Part shown: positions 42,975-52,215 of the stretch, piece by piece
How the letters are laid out: the number at the start of each line of letters is the position of its first letter
Numbering within the stretch: position 1 is the first letter of the stretch
Assembly (NCBI GenBank): GCA_029263295.1
Contig: JAJCXT010000067.1
Coordinates: forward strand, 1 to 61,121
Direction of reading: 5' to 3'
Length of the DNA stretch: 61,121 bases
Origin: Acidobacteriota bacterium
GTDB taxonomy: Bacteria > Acidobacteriota > UBA890 > WLXD01
The notes under the pieces: model-generated
What the model was told of the DNA's origin: nothing
The model's input: only the letters and a program-made list of their open reading frames with translations
The model's database searches: none
Translations under genes and position numbers: made by a program

Positions 42975-45335
42975 CTAGCCATCGAGCTGGCGCCGCAGCG
43001 CCAACACCAACTCGGCCCAGCGCGCTGACCCTTCCGGATCGCCCAATCGCGTACTCAGATCGGCCATCAACTGGTAGCCGAGAAGGCGTTGCCGATCACC
43101 GATCCGCGTGTCCAGCGCGCGCTGCACGAGGCCCTGCGCTTCCACCAGTCGCGTGTCTCGCTCGACGAGAGCGCGGCCCAGCATCAGACCGGCCTGGGAG
43201 AACCCCGGCGCGCGGCGAACGACTTCGTCCAAGGCCGCCAGTTCATCGTCTGGCCGGCCTGCTTCCCTGTAGGCCATCGCCAGATTGAAACGCGCGACCG
43301 CGTTGGCCGGATCGGTTACCAGTTCCGCCTCGTACTCGTCGAGAGCCACTCCGACATCACCCTCTCGCCGAGCGACTTCGGCCAAGACGAAGTGGGCCCG
43401 TGGCATCGCCGGATCGATCGCGAGTGCAGCCTGCGCGTGCTCGCGGGCGCGCGGCATGTCGTTCATCCCCAGTTGCACCTGGGCAAGCCCTGAGTGGGCA
43501 TGCTCGGACTCCGGCCTCAATTCAAGGGAGGCCTCGAATGCGACCGCGGCGCCACGCAGATCACCCTTCCGTGCGCGTGCGGACCCGAGCGTCAACTGAA
43601 TCGCCGCCGACGGTTCGACGAACTCGCTCGACGCCTCCAAGGCCCGCTCCGCGGCTTCGAGATCACCCGCCGCGATCAGCGCATCGGCCAGCAGCAGATG
43701 CGCTTCCGGATCGCTCGGGCTGAGCGGCACTGCGGCGCGGAACACATCGGCGGCATCACCATAACGCCCCTGCAGGGTGTACACCTCCCCGAGCATCCTC
43801 TGCGCCTCCAGAACGCCAGGGTCCTCAGCCACTACCTGGCGCAATAGGCTCTCGGCGTCACCAGGATACCCCTGGCTCATCGCCGATCGTGCCGCCAACG
43901 TCTTGTTGTAGACGTCGATCCGGGCGCGTGGGCTCGGCAGTGGCTGGCTGGGGTCTTCGTCGAGTTGGCGAACGCTCCCGACGTAGCCGAGCGCCTGTAA
44001 ACGCTGGCGCGTCTCACTATCGACCGCGCCCGTGCCCGCCAGATGGTTCGCGCTCGACCACTCCGACTCGAGTTCGCCGAGTTCGTTGTGGAGACGCAGG
44101 TAGACGCTGTTGAGTTGGTCGGCCAGGTTCGCTTCCTCCGCCGCGTCCTGCTGCAGATCAAAGAGCTCCGGATCCGAGGAGTCGATGAGCTTGTAACGGT
44201 CTGTGATCAAGCCGTGCAACTCGCTCCAGCCATAGTGCAGCCGTCCGTACCAACTCTCGGCATGTATCGGCCGCGGCTCGACGGTAGCCGCCGGATCGAA
44301 ACGTCGCGTCAGGTCTTGGCCCTGCGTACTTTCGAGAGGAGGCGCGCCGACGAGCGCGAGCAGAGTCGGTGCGACATCGACGAGCGAGACCGGTTCGCTA
44401 CGTACGACGCCGGCCCACGGGCTGGCTGGCACCGAGAAGAGCAACGGCACGCGGATCGTCTCTTCATAGATGAACAGCCCGTGCTGGGCTTCGCCATGTT
44501 CGCCGAGGCTCTCGCCGTGATCGCCGGCAAGAGCAACTACGGTGCTGTCGCGCAGTCCCAACTGGTCCAGCTGTCCGACCAGCCGGCCAATCTCGGAGTC
44601 GGTGAACGCTATCTCGCCCAGGTAGAGATCATCGGCGTACTGCGAGCGAAACGGTTCTGGCGGCGAGTACGGCGCGTGCGGATCGAACAAATGCACCCAC
44701 AGGAAGAACGGATCGTCGCCATCTCGCCGCAGCCACTCGATCGCCCGGTCCACTACTTCATCGGCGGTCCGCTCGAGCCCTTGCTGGCCGCCACCGACGA
44801 GAAAGCGGGTTTGCCCGCCCGTGTCGAACTCGTCGTAGTACGTGCCGAATCCCTGGTCGAGCCCCCAGCGCGAATCGAGCACGAACGCCGAAACAAACGC
44901 TCCGGTCCGGTAGCCCTGGCCGGCGAGTACCTCGGCCAGTGTGTCGATCTCTTCAGGAACCTCGTACGCAACGTTGTCGCGCACACCGTGATGCACCGGA
45001 TATGTTCCGGTCATGATCGAGGTATGCGACGGCAAGGTCAGCGGCGTCGTCGAATATGCGGCTGCGAACCTCACCCCCGAGGCAGCCAACGCGTCGATCG
45101 CCGGCGTTTCCACAGCGTCGAACCCATAGGCGCCCAGTCGGTCGGCCCGTACCGTATCGACCGTGATGAGCAGAACGTTGGCGCCGACCGCTCCGAGCGG
45201 TGCCGAGGCGCCGGCGGGCAACGACGAAGCCCCCGGGGCAGCGCCAGCCGGAGTCTGGTCAGTCGGCGCCGGCACGGCCGCCGGCCCACAGGCCAGCGCG
45301 GTCGCTGCCAGGATGCCGATGAGGAATCGCAACAT
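42975..45335 (-). CDS. Alkaline-phosphatase-superfamily (sulfatase-fold) lipoprotein fused to TPR repeats, A
   Basis: The 786-residue protein has a lipobox (LAC, Cys16) and a sulfatase-fold domain at about residues 50-460: metal Asp60 in LLITVDTVRADRLGAYG, WVHLFDPHAPYSPP, LAGDHGESLGEHGEAQHG, TIRVPLLFSVP. The nucleophile slot reads Thr-Leu-Pro-Ser-His (Thr100), not Cys/Ser-x-Pro-x-Arg, so no formylglycine can form. It is therefore probably a phosphotransferase or phosphodiesterase. From about residue 480 tetratricopeptide repeats fill the C-terminus (AQRMLGEVYTLQGRYGDAADVF; HAHSGLAQVQLG). It is the last gene of the GWxTD operon, 72 bases after its neighbour. Substrate unknown. Confidence 0.85.
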   Translation of the reverse strand: MLRFLIGILAATALACGPAAVPAPTDQTPAGAAPGASSLPAGASAPLGAVGANVLLITVDTVRADRLGAYGFDAVETPAIDALAASGVRFAAAYSTTPLTLPSHTSIMTGTYPVHHGVRDNVAYEVPEEIDTLAEVLAGQGYRTGAFVSAFVLDSRWGLDQGFGTYYDEFDTGGQTRFLVGGGQQGLERTADEVVDRAIEWLRRDGDDPFFLWVHLFDPHAPYSPPEPFRSQYADDLYLGEIAFTDSEIGRLVGQLDQLGLRDSTVVALAGDHGESLGEHGEAQHGLFIYEETIRVPLLFSVPASPWAGVVRSEPVSLVDVAPTLLALVGAPPLESTQGQDLTRRFDPAATVEPRPIHAESWYGRLHYGWSELHGLITDRYKLIDSSDPELFDLQQDAAEEANLADQLNSVYLRLHNELGELESEWSSANHLAGTGAVDSETRQRLQALGYVGSVRQLDEDPSQPLPSPRARIDVYNKTLAARSAMSQGYPGDAESLLRQVVAEDPGVLEAQRMLGEVYTLQGRYGDAADVFRAAVPLSPSDPEAHLLLADALIAAGDLEAAERALEASSEFVEPSAAIQLTLGSARARKGDLRGAAVAFEASLELRPESEHAHSGLAQVQLGMNDMPRAREHAQAALAIDPAMPRAHFVLAEVARREGDVGVALDEYEAELVTDPANAVARFNLAMAYREAGRPDDELAALDEVVRRAPGFSQAGLMLGRALVERDTRLVEAQGLVQRALDTRIGDRQRLLGYQLMADLSTRLGDPEGSARWAELVLALRRQLDG

Positions 45336-45407
45336 CGGTTTGAGCCTCTTACTCCAGAGGGGAATCTCCGGACCGACCCTGGTGGTCGCGCGGCAATCGA
45401 ACCCGGG

Positions 45408-46424
45408 CTACTCCGTGATACGGAACGGCACGGTAGTTACGGTCTCGGCATCCGCGATCAGATCTTTCGCCACGATCTCGAACGTGTACTCGTTACCCGG
45501 CTCGAGGACGCTGATCTGGCTCAGTGGGATCTGCTGGCCGACGGGCGCACGGTTGTGGGGCTGCGGAGGCGCGCGCCAGATCTGCTCGCCCTCACTGTCG
45601 AGAATGCGGTAGTTGAGCTCCAGGCTCGGCGCCTGTTTCGCCGCGTCGAACTGCGCCCCGCTCACGAGGAACACGAGCATGATGCTCGGCGTCGACTTCG
45701 AGAACTCGTGCGTAAGATTGTCCATGAAGGACGCCGTCAGGATACGCACACCGTGGTACACCGAATTGGGCTGAAACATCCCGGGCGCCTGCATCGGGTT
45801 GCCCTCGACGATCAGCACGCTGCTGGTGCGCAGCCCGCCGGTCATGAAGTCAGGCACCTCCAGGGTGTCACTCCGCATCGCCGTCTTGCCGCTGACGACA
45901 TCCCGCACGCCCCACACGATCTCGTACGAACCCGCGGGTACCGTGTCGCCAAAGCTGAATGTCGCCGTGTGTTCCGTGCTACCCGTGGCCTTGGGTATCT
46001 TGGCGGTCGTGCCAATGCGCCGAACCTCCACGCCATCCTGGTGAACCGAGCCGAAAATCTCCACGCCGGCAGTCTCTGGCAACATCGTGCCAGCCGCAGC
46101 CTCAGCCTGGTCCTCGACCATCACCGCGGTGTCGGCACCGAACATGAGACCGCTTTCGCTCATGCGGAACCCCATCATCATCAGCGTGCCGCCGCCCTGC
46201 ATGGACGGGAACAGGAACGGGCGGCCGAGCAGATCCAGGTCCCGCGCCATGTCGCCGGTCAACGCCGCATCCAGCGCCACGGTGGCCTCGGGCGAGAGAA
46301 TCGCCTGCGGTGCCGGCATCGGTACGGCCTGCTGCACGACCTGCTGTGCGACCGCCGGCGAGGCGAAGACGAGGACCAGTGCCAGGACGCACAGGGTACG
46401 GAAGGCTCTCACGGGGTAGGACAT
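45408..46424 (-). CDS. Exported protein of unknown function in GWxTD operon
   Basis: The 338-residue protein has a signal peptide (RTLCVLALVLVFASPAVAQ). The mature part is strand-rich: FSFGDTVPAGSYEIVWGVRDVVSGK, LEVPDFMTGGLRTSSVLIVEG and YTFEIVAKDLIADAETVTTVPFRI. These resemble the Ig-like strands found in the C-terminal half of GWxTD proteins, and the gene directly follows a GWxTD gene (39 bases). I infer an accessory partner. ATG 46424 has GGAG 8 bases before it. No family function is known to me. Confidence 0.7.
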   Translation of the reverse strand: MSYPVRAFRTLCVLALVLVFASPAVAQQVVQQAVPMPAPQAILSPEATVALDAALTGDMARDLDLLGRPFLFPSMQGGGTLMMMGFRMSESGLMFGADTAVMVEDQAEAAAGTMLPETAGVEIFGSVHQDGVEVRRIGTTAKIPKATGSTEHTATFSFGDTVPAGSYEIVWGVRDVVSGKTAMRSDTLEVPDFMTGGLRTSSVLIVEGNPMQAPGMFQPNSVYHGVRILTASFMDNLTHEFSKSTPSIMLVFLVSGAQFDAAKQAPSLELNYRILDSEGEQIWRAPPQPHNRAPVGQQIPLSQISVLEPGNEYTFEIVAKDLIADAETVTTVPFRITE

Positions 46425-46463
46425 AGGGGGCTCCTGTTCTGTTGCTCCAGTGCGCGGCGCTTA

Positions 46464-48707
46464 CTAGTGCGAGTCCGTCACCGGGGCGGCAAGGCGACCG
46501 AGCATTTGCTGGATCTCAGGCTGATCAACATCCAGCTCCAGAGAGCGCTGGAGCAACTGTCGGGCCTTGTCCGGCTGTTCGTCGGCAAGATACTCGTTGG
46601 CGAGTGCGTTGAGGACCGCAGGGGAGTCCTGCTTCAACATCATTCGTGAGCGCTCATAATAGCGGATGGCGTCGTAGTGCTCGCCCGCATCCGCGTAGGC
46701 ACTCGCCAGGTCGAGCATCAGTTCCGGGTTGTTCGGATCGCCCATGACCGCCGGCTCGAGAACCCGGATCAGTTCCTCGTGCAGCCCCGCAGACTTCAGC
46801 AGTTCCACGTGATCGCCTCGTAGGGCGAGGTTGTCCGGGTCCCGATCGAGGGCATCGCGGAGCCAGACGAGGGCCGAGTCCAGATCGCCTACCACCCGAT
46901 ACTGTCGTGCCCGCTCCATCGCCACCCACACATCGGTAGCGGGGGCAGACAGCTGCGCATTCACGAACGGTCGCGGCAGCTCTTCGGGCTGCTCCGCGAT
47001 GGTCAAGGTCTCGCTGCGAGAAACTGCCTCACCGACCGTTACGCGCAGCGCGTACTCACCAGTGGCGAGCGCGGTGGTGTCGAGAGTCCACACGTGCATG
47101 ACGACGCCATTGCTGTCGGCCTCACCACCCTCGTACTGCACTTCGTCCGAACGCACAACGATGCCGGCACCGTTGATCAACTCCGCACGAGTGTGGACAA
47201 CGCCATCGTGACCCGCCGGCAACAGAATCTGCTGGAACACCAGCAGCGGACGGCCCGCGTAGACCCTGTGGTCGACCGCGGGGATCATCGTCAGGTCGCG
47301 ATACTGGAACGCGTAGCGACCGCCAAAAGGATCGTAGTCGGGCAACTGTTGCGCGCCCGCCATGACGATCGGCCCCACGAGCGCCAGCGACTCGGGGAAC
47401 GTCTGCGGCACCTCGAGCTCGAGTTCGACCTGGCCAAAAGTGTTGGTCGACTGGTTCTCCATGATCAGCGAGAGCCGCTGCGAGCCCGGCAGGGTCGGCA
47501 TCATGTCGAGATACACGAACGGGTTACGAGTGAATCGTCCGGCCTGTTCTTCATCCAGATCGCCGGTCAGGTTCATCTCGAACGTCTGCAACACCTTGTT
47601 GCCCTGATTGGTCACACTGCCGTTGGCGTCGAACGTGAAGTAGTAGTTGCTGTCGTAGTCCGACACGTTCAAATGCTCGCCTGGCGCGCTCGCGGCGAAG
47701 TGCAAGAACGGCTGGCCATCGGCATCGATGATCCCGTAGGCCATCGCGTCGAGCTGAAGCGTCTCGAACTTCACGTCCGATTCCGTCGTGCCGGTAAGCA
47801 CGTTGTAGGCCCAGGTGGGGTCGGGCATGATGACGTTGCGAACGTCCTGCACCTGCCCCAGGAGCATCTCCGAGCGCAGCGGCGAGACCCCGATCTCCAT
47901 GCCCGCGTCGGATGGGAACAAGCTGAAGGCGGCCGACGCGAAGTCGTAGTCGATCTCGGCGAGGATCGAACGGACGAGGTACGCGTCAGCGTCGTGACCC
48001 TCAGGGCTGTACCCATAACCACCTTGGTTGTACTGGCGTTGACCGCGACGGTTCTCGACTTCCTGGGTGCCAGCACCGTTGAGCAGCTTGCTGGGTCCGT
48101 CCGAGAGGGGACTGTAGATCCGGTATTCCCCCGCGCCGTAACGCTGGTAGAACATCATGTAGAAGAAGGGCGGTAGGCCGAGGACAGGGTCGGCGCTGTA
48201 GAGCCAGATCTCGGCCGGATACGTCAGCATGTCGCTCGGATAGCGATACGTGGCCTTTGGCGCGCCCAGATTCATGTAAGTTTCGCCACGATCGGTCTGC
48301 CAGCCATCGAGTGACGTTCCACGACCGAAGAACTTGTCTACGTATGCGAGTCGCTCGTACCACTCGTCGCGATTCTCGTTGCGGGGCGTGCCGGGCGTCG
48401 GGTCGCGCTGCAACCAGAATTTCTCGATGAAGGCGTCGCGCTGCGAATCAGACTGCAGGCGGATAAAGATGTCCGATTCTTCGAAGGTGATGAGGTGCCC
48501 CACCTCCTCCGTCAGCCACTTCTCGTAGCGTGGATCGATCGACGATAGATCAACCTTTTCGTAGCGATCGAGGGCTGCCTTACGTGCACGGGGCGACTGC
48601 GCCGCGGCCGGCCACGCAAGCGCAGCAAGCAGCACGAGAGCAACACACGACGAGAACGCCGCGCGCGCAGATGACCAGATCAGGAGTTTGGTTGGACGCT
48701 GTCCCAT
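46464..48707 (-). CDS. GWxTD-domain protein with C-terminal TPR
   Basis: From ATG 48707 the protein has 747 residues with a signal peptide (about residues 14-37, CVALVLLAALAWPAAAQ). The GWxTD signature appears as GWQTDRGETYMNLGAP at about residue 135, preceded by WLTEEVGHLITFEESDIF and WLQRDPTPGTPRNE, as in the family. Strand-rich domains follow, and TPR units end it (about 640-740: VWLRDALDRDPDNLALRGDHV; VLNALANEYLADEQPDKARQLL). The frame runs further up to 49031, but those codons would lie inside the divergent CRTAC1 gene, so I reject them. First gene of the three-gene operon. Biochemical role of GWxTD proteins is unknown. Confidence 0.83.
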   Translation of the reverse strand: MGQRPTKLLIWSSARAAFSSCVALVLLAALAWPAAAQSPRARKAALDRYEKVDLSSIDPRYEKWLTEEVGHLITFEESDIFIRLQSDSQRDAFIEKFWLQRDPTPGTPRNENRDEWYERLAYVDKFFGRGTSLDGWQTDRGETYMNLGAPKATYRYPSDMLTYPAEIWLYSADPVLGLPPFFYMMFYQRYGAGEYRIYSPLSDGPSKLLNGAGTQEVENRRGQRQYNQGGYGYSPEGHDADAYLVRSILAEIDYDFASAAFSLFPSDAGMEIGVSPLRSEMLLGQVQDVRNVIMPDPTWAYNVLTGTTESDVKFETLQLDAMAYGIIDADGQPFLHFAASAPGEHLNVSDYDSNYYFTFDANGSVTNQGNKVLQTFEMNLTGDLDEEQAGRFTRNPFVYLDMMPTLPGSQRLSLIMENQSTNTFGQVELELEVPQTFPESLALVGPIVMAGAQQLPDYDPFGGRYAFQYRDLTMIPAVDHRVYAGRPLLVFQQILLPAGHDGVVHTRAELINGAGIVVRSDEVQYEGGEADSNGVVMHVWTLDTTALATGEYALRVTVGEAVSRSETLTIAEQPEELPRPFVNAQLSAPATDVWVAMERARQYRVVGDLDSALVWLRDALDRDPDNLALRGDHVELLKSAGLHEELIRVLEPAVMGDPNNPELMLDLASAYADAGEHYDAIRYYERSRMMLKQDSPAVLNALANEYLADEQPDKARQLLQRSLELDVDQPEIQQMLGRLAAPVTDSH

Positions 48708-48768
48708 GGTTGAGAACGCGTAGTGCCCCGGATGGGATAATCCCTGTGGGACGGGAGAGGTTAGAACG
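48708..48768. promoter_or_regulatory. Short divergent promoter region
   Basis: Only about 61 bases separate the start of the GWxTD gene (minus) and the GTG start of the CRTAC1 gene (plus). Promoters of both genes must therefore overlap this gap or the ends of the opposite gene. GGGAGAGG at about 48753-48760 is the ribosome site of the plus gene. Confidence 0.5.
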
Positions 48769-50544
48769 GTGCAATTATATGACAGTGTGACGCGCCGGCG
48801 CCCGGCCTGGACGACGGCAGCAGTTCTGGCGATCACGTTTTGTGTCGCCCAGCCGGTCGCCAGGGCGATGAGCTGGCAGGAACAGAACTCCATCCGGTTC
48901 GTGGACGTGACCGCCGCGGCCGGCGTCGATTTCGTCCACTTTTCGGGGCGTAGTGCTGAAAAGCACCTCCCCGAAACGATGGGCGGCGGCGTGCTGTGGC
49001 AAGACTTCGACGGCGATGGCCGTGGTGACATCTACCTCGTGGACAGCGGCCCGTATGAGGACGTCGTACCGTTCGTCGCCCCCGGGCCGGCCGCTGGTCG
49101 CAACGTCTACTACCGCGCGGCGCCCGACAGCAGCTACCGGGCTTCGAACGCGGGGATTGGCGATCGCGGTTTCGGACAGGGCGCGGCCGCGGCCGACTTC
49201 GACGGCGACGGCTTCGTCGACCTGTATGTCACCAACTACGGGGCCGACGTCCTCTACCGCAACAACGGCGACGGGAGCTTCACCAACGTCACCGACGCGT
49301 TCGGACTCGGAGACGAGCGCTGGGGAACAAGCGCGGCCTGGGGAGATCTCGATCTCGATGGCTTCGCCGATCTCTATGTCGCCAACTACCTCGTGTACAC
49401 CCAGGAGAACGCGCGCGTCTGTGGTGACGTCGCGAACGACCTGCGCGGCTACTGCACGCCTGACCTGTTCGAGGGCGTCAACGACATTCTCTACCGCAAC
49501 CTCGGCGGCGCGGGCTTCGCGGACGTCGCCGCCACAGCCGCGGTAGCCAACGCTCTGGACGGCAAGGGCCTTGGGGTAGTGATCGCAGACCTTGACCGCG
49601 ATGATCTGCCGGACCTGTACGTCGCCAACGACGCAACGCGCAACTTCGTCTACATGAACCGCGGCCAGATGCAGTTCGAGGACGTGGGGCTGATGTCCGG
49701 GGCCGGACTGGGTGTTCAGGGCCTGCCGCAGTCGGGCATGGGGGTGGACGCGGGCGATCTCGACGGCGATGGCCTGCCCGAGATCGGCGTTACCAACTAC
49801 GAGCAGCAGCCGGTGAACATGTATCGCGCCCTGGCACCGGGGTTCTTCGCCGAAGACTCCTTCTCGATCGGCCTGGGTGGACCCACGGCCATGATGCTCG
49901 GCTTCGGCATCGTATTCGTCGACGCTGACGGCGACGGCGACCCCGACGTCTTCATAGCCAACGGCCACGCGCTCGATACCGCCGCTCGCTACGCGCAGCC
50001 GAATCAGGTGTTTCTCAACCAGCGCCAGGAGCGATGGCGCAAGAACGATGTCGCGATCGCGGCGCTCTTGCGCGAAGTGAGCGCTGGGGCAGGAGCGGCG
50101 TTCGTGGCGGCCAGTGTCTCGCGTGGAATGGCCGCCGGAGATATCGATGGCGACGGGTGGCCAGACCTCCTCGTGAGCAATATCGACGACGCTCCGCAGC
50201 TGTTGCGCAACACCACATCGCGCGCCAACCACCGCCTCGTACTGCGGCTGCGAGGGCGCGCCGCCAACCGCGATGGCTTCGGCGCGCGGGTAGTCGTGAC
50301 CACGACAGACGCTGACGGGCGCGAGTACGAGCAGCACCTGGAGTCGAAGAGTTCCACCTCCTACGTTTCCCAGTCGGTCAACGAATTGTACGTGGGACTC
50401 GGCGGCTGGCAGCGGGCGGACTTGCGCGTACGCTGGCCTGGCGGCGAGGATGAGCGGATCGGTGTCGTCGACGCCGATCAAGCCTTGCTGATCATCGAAG
50501 GCCTGGGCGTCGTCGCTTCTCGTCCGCTCGGGGCCCCTGAATGA
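48769..50544 (+). CDS. CRTAC1-family FG-GAP/ASPIC-UnbV protein 2
   Basis: The 591-residue protein starts at GTG 48769, which has GGGAGAGG 8 bases before it, and carries a signal peptide (WTTAAVLAITFCVAQPVARA). Seven FG-GAP-type calcium loops follow (DFDGDGRGDIYLVD, DFDGDGFVDLYVTN, DLDLDGFADLYVAN, DLDRDDLPDLYVAN, DLDGDGLPEIGVTN, DADGDGDPDVFIAN, DIDGDGWPDLLVSN), then an ASPIC/UnbV domain (about residues 490-580: YVSQSVNELYVGLGG, LRVRWPGG). It is a second CRTAC1 in this window and is co-transcribed with the TPR gene 16 bases downstream. Confidence 0.88.
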   Translation: MQLYDSVTRRRPAWTTAAVLAITFCVAQPVARAMSWQEQNSIRFVDVTAAAGVDFVHFSGRSAEKHLPETMGGGVLWQDFDGDGRGDIYLVDSGPYEDVVPFVAPGPAAGRNVYYRAAPDSSYRASNAGIGDRGFGQGAAAADFDGDGFVDLYVTNYGADVLYRNNGDGSFTNVTDAFGLGDERWGTSAAWGDLDLDGFADLYVANYLVYTQENARVCGDVANDLRGYCTPDLFEGVNDILYRNLGGAGFADVAATAAVANALDGKGLGVVIADLDRDDLPDLYVANDATRNFVYMNRGQMQFEDVGLMSGAGLGVQGLPQSGMGVDAGDLDGDGLPEIGVTNYEQQPVNMYRALAPGFFAEDSFSIGLGGPTAMMLGFGIVFVDADGDGDPDVFIANGHALDTAARYAQPNQVFLNQRQERWRKNDVAIAALLREVSAGAGAAFVAASVSRGMAAGDIDGDGWPDLLVSNIDDAPQLLRNTTSRANHRLVLRLRGRAANRDGFGARVVVTTTDADGREYEQHLESKSSTSYVSQSVNELYVGLGGWQRADLRVRWPGGEDERIGVVDADQALLIIEGLGVVASRPLGAPE

Positions 50545-50560
50545 CGGAAACCTGCTCCTG

Positions 50561-52198
50561 ATGTCTACTTCATCGCGCTCGCTCCCACGGTTGCTGATTG
50601 CCGCTCTGTTCGGAGTCGCTCTCTCTTTCACAGGTCCGTCGTCGGCAGCCGCCTCGACTGCGCCCCTGCCGCAGGACGAACCCGCTCAGCCAGCTGGCCC
50701 CACTGAGCAGGCGCGCGAGCACTTCCGTACTGCTCTGCGCCTAGCGCAGGAGGGTCTCGTCGACGAAGCCCTCGTGGAGGCCGAGGCCGGCGCCCGGCTG
50801 GAACCCGGCGATCCGGACGGGCTGAATCTCCTCGGGCAGCTCTACGGACAGGTCGGCCGGGATGAGGAAGCCGAGTCCGCTTTTCAGCGAGCCATGCGAT
50901 CCGATCCGGAGTGGTCGGACCCCTTCCGCAATCTGGGCAGCCTCTACATGCGCCAGGAGAAGTTCAGCGCCGCGGTGGCGCCCCTGATCCACGCTGCGGG
51001 CATCGACGCCTCGGATCCGATGCTGCAGGCGCAGCTCGCCGTGGCGTTCCGAGAATCAGGACGGCCCGACCAGGCACTGGATGCCTTCGAACGGGCCTGG
51101 CGTCTCGTCCCCGACAACGGTCGCCTGGCACTCGATGTTGCCCTCGCCCGCCGGGCGGTGCGCGATGACGAAGGCGCCATTGATGCGGTCGAGAAGGCGG
51201 TCGAACTCGATCCCGACAGTCCGATGCCGCACATGATTCTCGCGCAGCTCTACGTCGACTCCGATCGAGTCGATTACCTGGTGAAGGCCCCGGCGCTCTA
51301 CCGCCACGTGTTGGAGCTTCAGCCAGAGCGTGCCGAGGTGTGGCTGGCACTCGCGCGTGCGTACAGCCAGATTGCCGTTCGTGATGAAGCAGAGATAGCG
51401 CTGCGCCGGGCAATCGAGCTTGGTCTCGACAACCCTGACGTGCGCTTCAGGCTCGGGCAGACGCTGGGGAAGAGACAGCAGTTCGCTGCCGCCGAACAGG
51501 AATACGATCGCGTGCTCGCTGCCAATCCTGGCGCCGGTGGCGCCCATTACCTACGCGGCGAGGCACGCTTCAACCTGAACCGTTTCGACGAGGCCCTCGA
51601 GGACTTTCTTGCCGCGATCGTCGCTACGCCCGGCGATCCCGACCCGATTCTCGCAGCCGTGAAAGTCTACATGGTGCAGGGCGATCTCGAAGCGGCGGGA
51701 AGCAATCTTGCCCTGGCGCGAGAGACCAACCGGTCGCGCGCGCAGGTTGAACTGGCGACCGGTCGACTGCGGGTGCGGCAGGGGCGCAACGAAGAGGCGC
51801 TCGTGGCCCTCGACGAGACTCTTCGGCTCAATCCGAGCCTCATCGAGGCCGAGTACCTGCGCGGGCAGGCGCAACTGAAGACTGGCCTCGTCGAGGAAGG
51901 GCGCGCAACACTGGCCGAGTACCAACGCAAGTTGAACGAGCAACGCGGCGGTGAAGTGGAGCGACTGCGCGTCGGGGTGATCGGGCGCGCGCAGATCTAC
52001 GTGCTCCGGGGCCAGGTGTTTCTCAACGAGGGCCGTCTCGACGAATCCCTGGAGCAGCTCGTGGCGGCCTCCGAGCTCGCGCCCGAGAGTCGCGGCGTGT
52101 GGTCGGCCCTAGCGACGATCTACGAGGCGCGTGGTGAATCTGAGGAGGCGGCTGCCGCGCGCGCGCGCGCCGCCCAGTTACCGGAAGGTAGCGACTAG
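50561..52198 (+). CDS. Exported TPR-repeat protein
   Basis: The 545-residue protein has a signal peptide (LLIAALFGVALSFTGPSSAAAS) and is otherwise made of tetratricopeptide repeats (about residues 50-540), for example ALRLAQEGLVDEALVEAEAG, LLGQLYGQVGRDEEAESAFQ, LAVAFRESGRPDQALDAFERAW and IYEARGESEEAAAARARA. It is a periplasmic or secreted scaffold for protein-protein contacts. It follows the CRTAC1 gene by 16 bases. The FG-GAP/TPR pair is a recurrent arrangement of unknown function. Confidence 0.85.
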   Translation: MSTSSRSLPRLLIAALFGVALSFTGPSSAAASTAPLPQDEPAQPAGPTEQAREHFRTALRLAQEGLVDEALVEAEAGARLEPGDPDGLNLLGQLYGQVGRDEEAESAFQRAMRSDPEWSDPFRNLGSLYMRQEKFSAAVAPLIHAAGIDASDPMLQAQLAVAFRESGRPDQALDAFERAWRLVPDNGRLALDVALARRAVRDDEGAIDAVEKAVELDPDSPMPHMILAQLYVDSDRVDYLVKAPALYRHVLELQPERAEVWLALARAYSQIAVRDEAEIALRRAIELGLDNPDVRFRLGQTLGKRQQFAAAEQEYDRVLAANPGAGGAHYLRGEARFNLNRFDEALEDFLAAIVATPGDPDPILAAVKVYMVQGDLEAAGSNLALARETNRSRAQVELATGRLRVRQGRNEEALVALDETLRLNPSLIEAEYLRGQAQLKTGLVEEGRATLAEYQRKLNEQRGGEVERLRVGVIGRAQIYVLRGQVFLNEGRLDESLEQLVAASELAPESRGVWSALATIYEARGESEEAAAARARAAQLPEGSD

Positions 52199-52215
52199 TA
52201 CGCCGGAGCGGCTCC

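Noticed and set aside
42975-45335. Annotation as a true sulfatase
   Set aside because: The formylglycine Cys/Ser is replaced by Thr, so the fold is right but the activity is probably different.
44043-46649. Long open frame of 868 codons on the plus strand
   Set aside because: It runs antisense through the phosphatase/TPR fusion and the GWxTD-operon gene, and its translation is Arg/His-rich with no domain, typical of antisense frames in high-GC DNA.
48775-50631. Long open frame of 618 codons on the minus strand
   Set aside because: It lies opposite the CRTAC1 gene with seven clear FG-GAP motifs and has no signal, domain or ribosome site.
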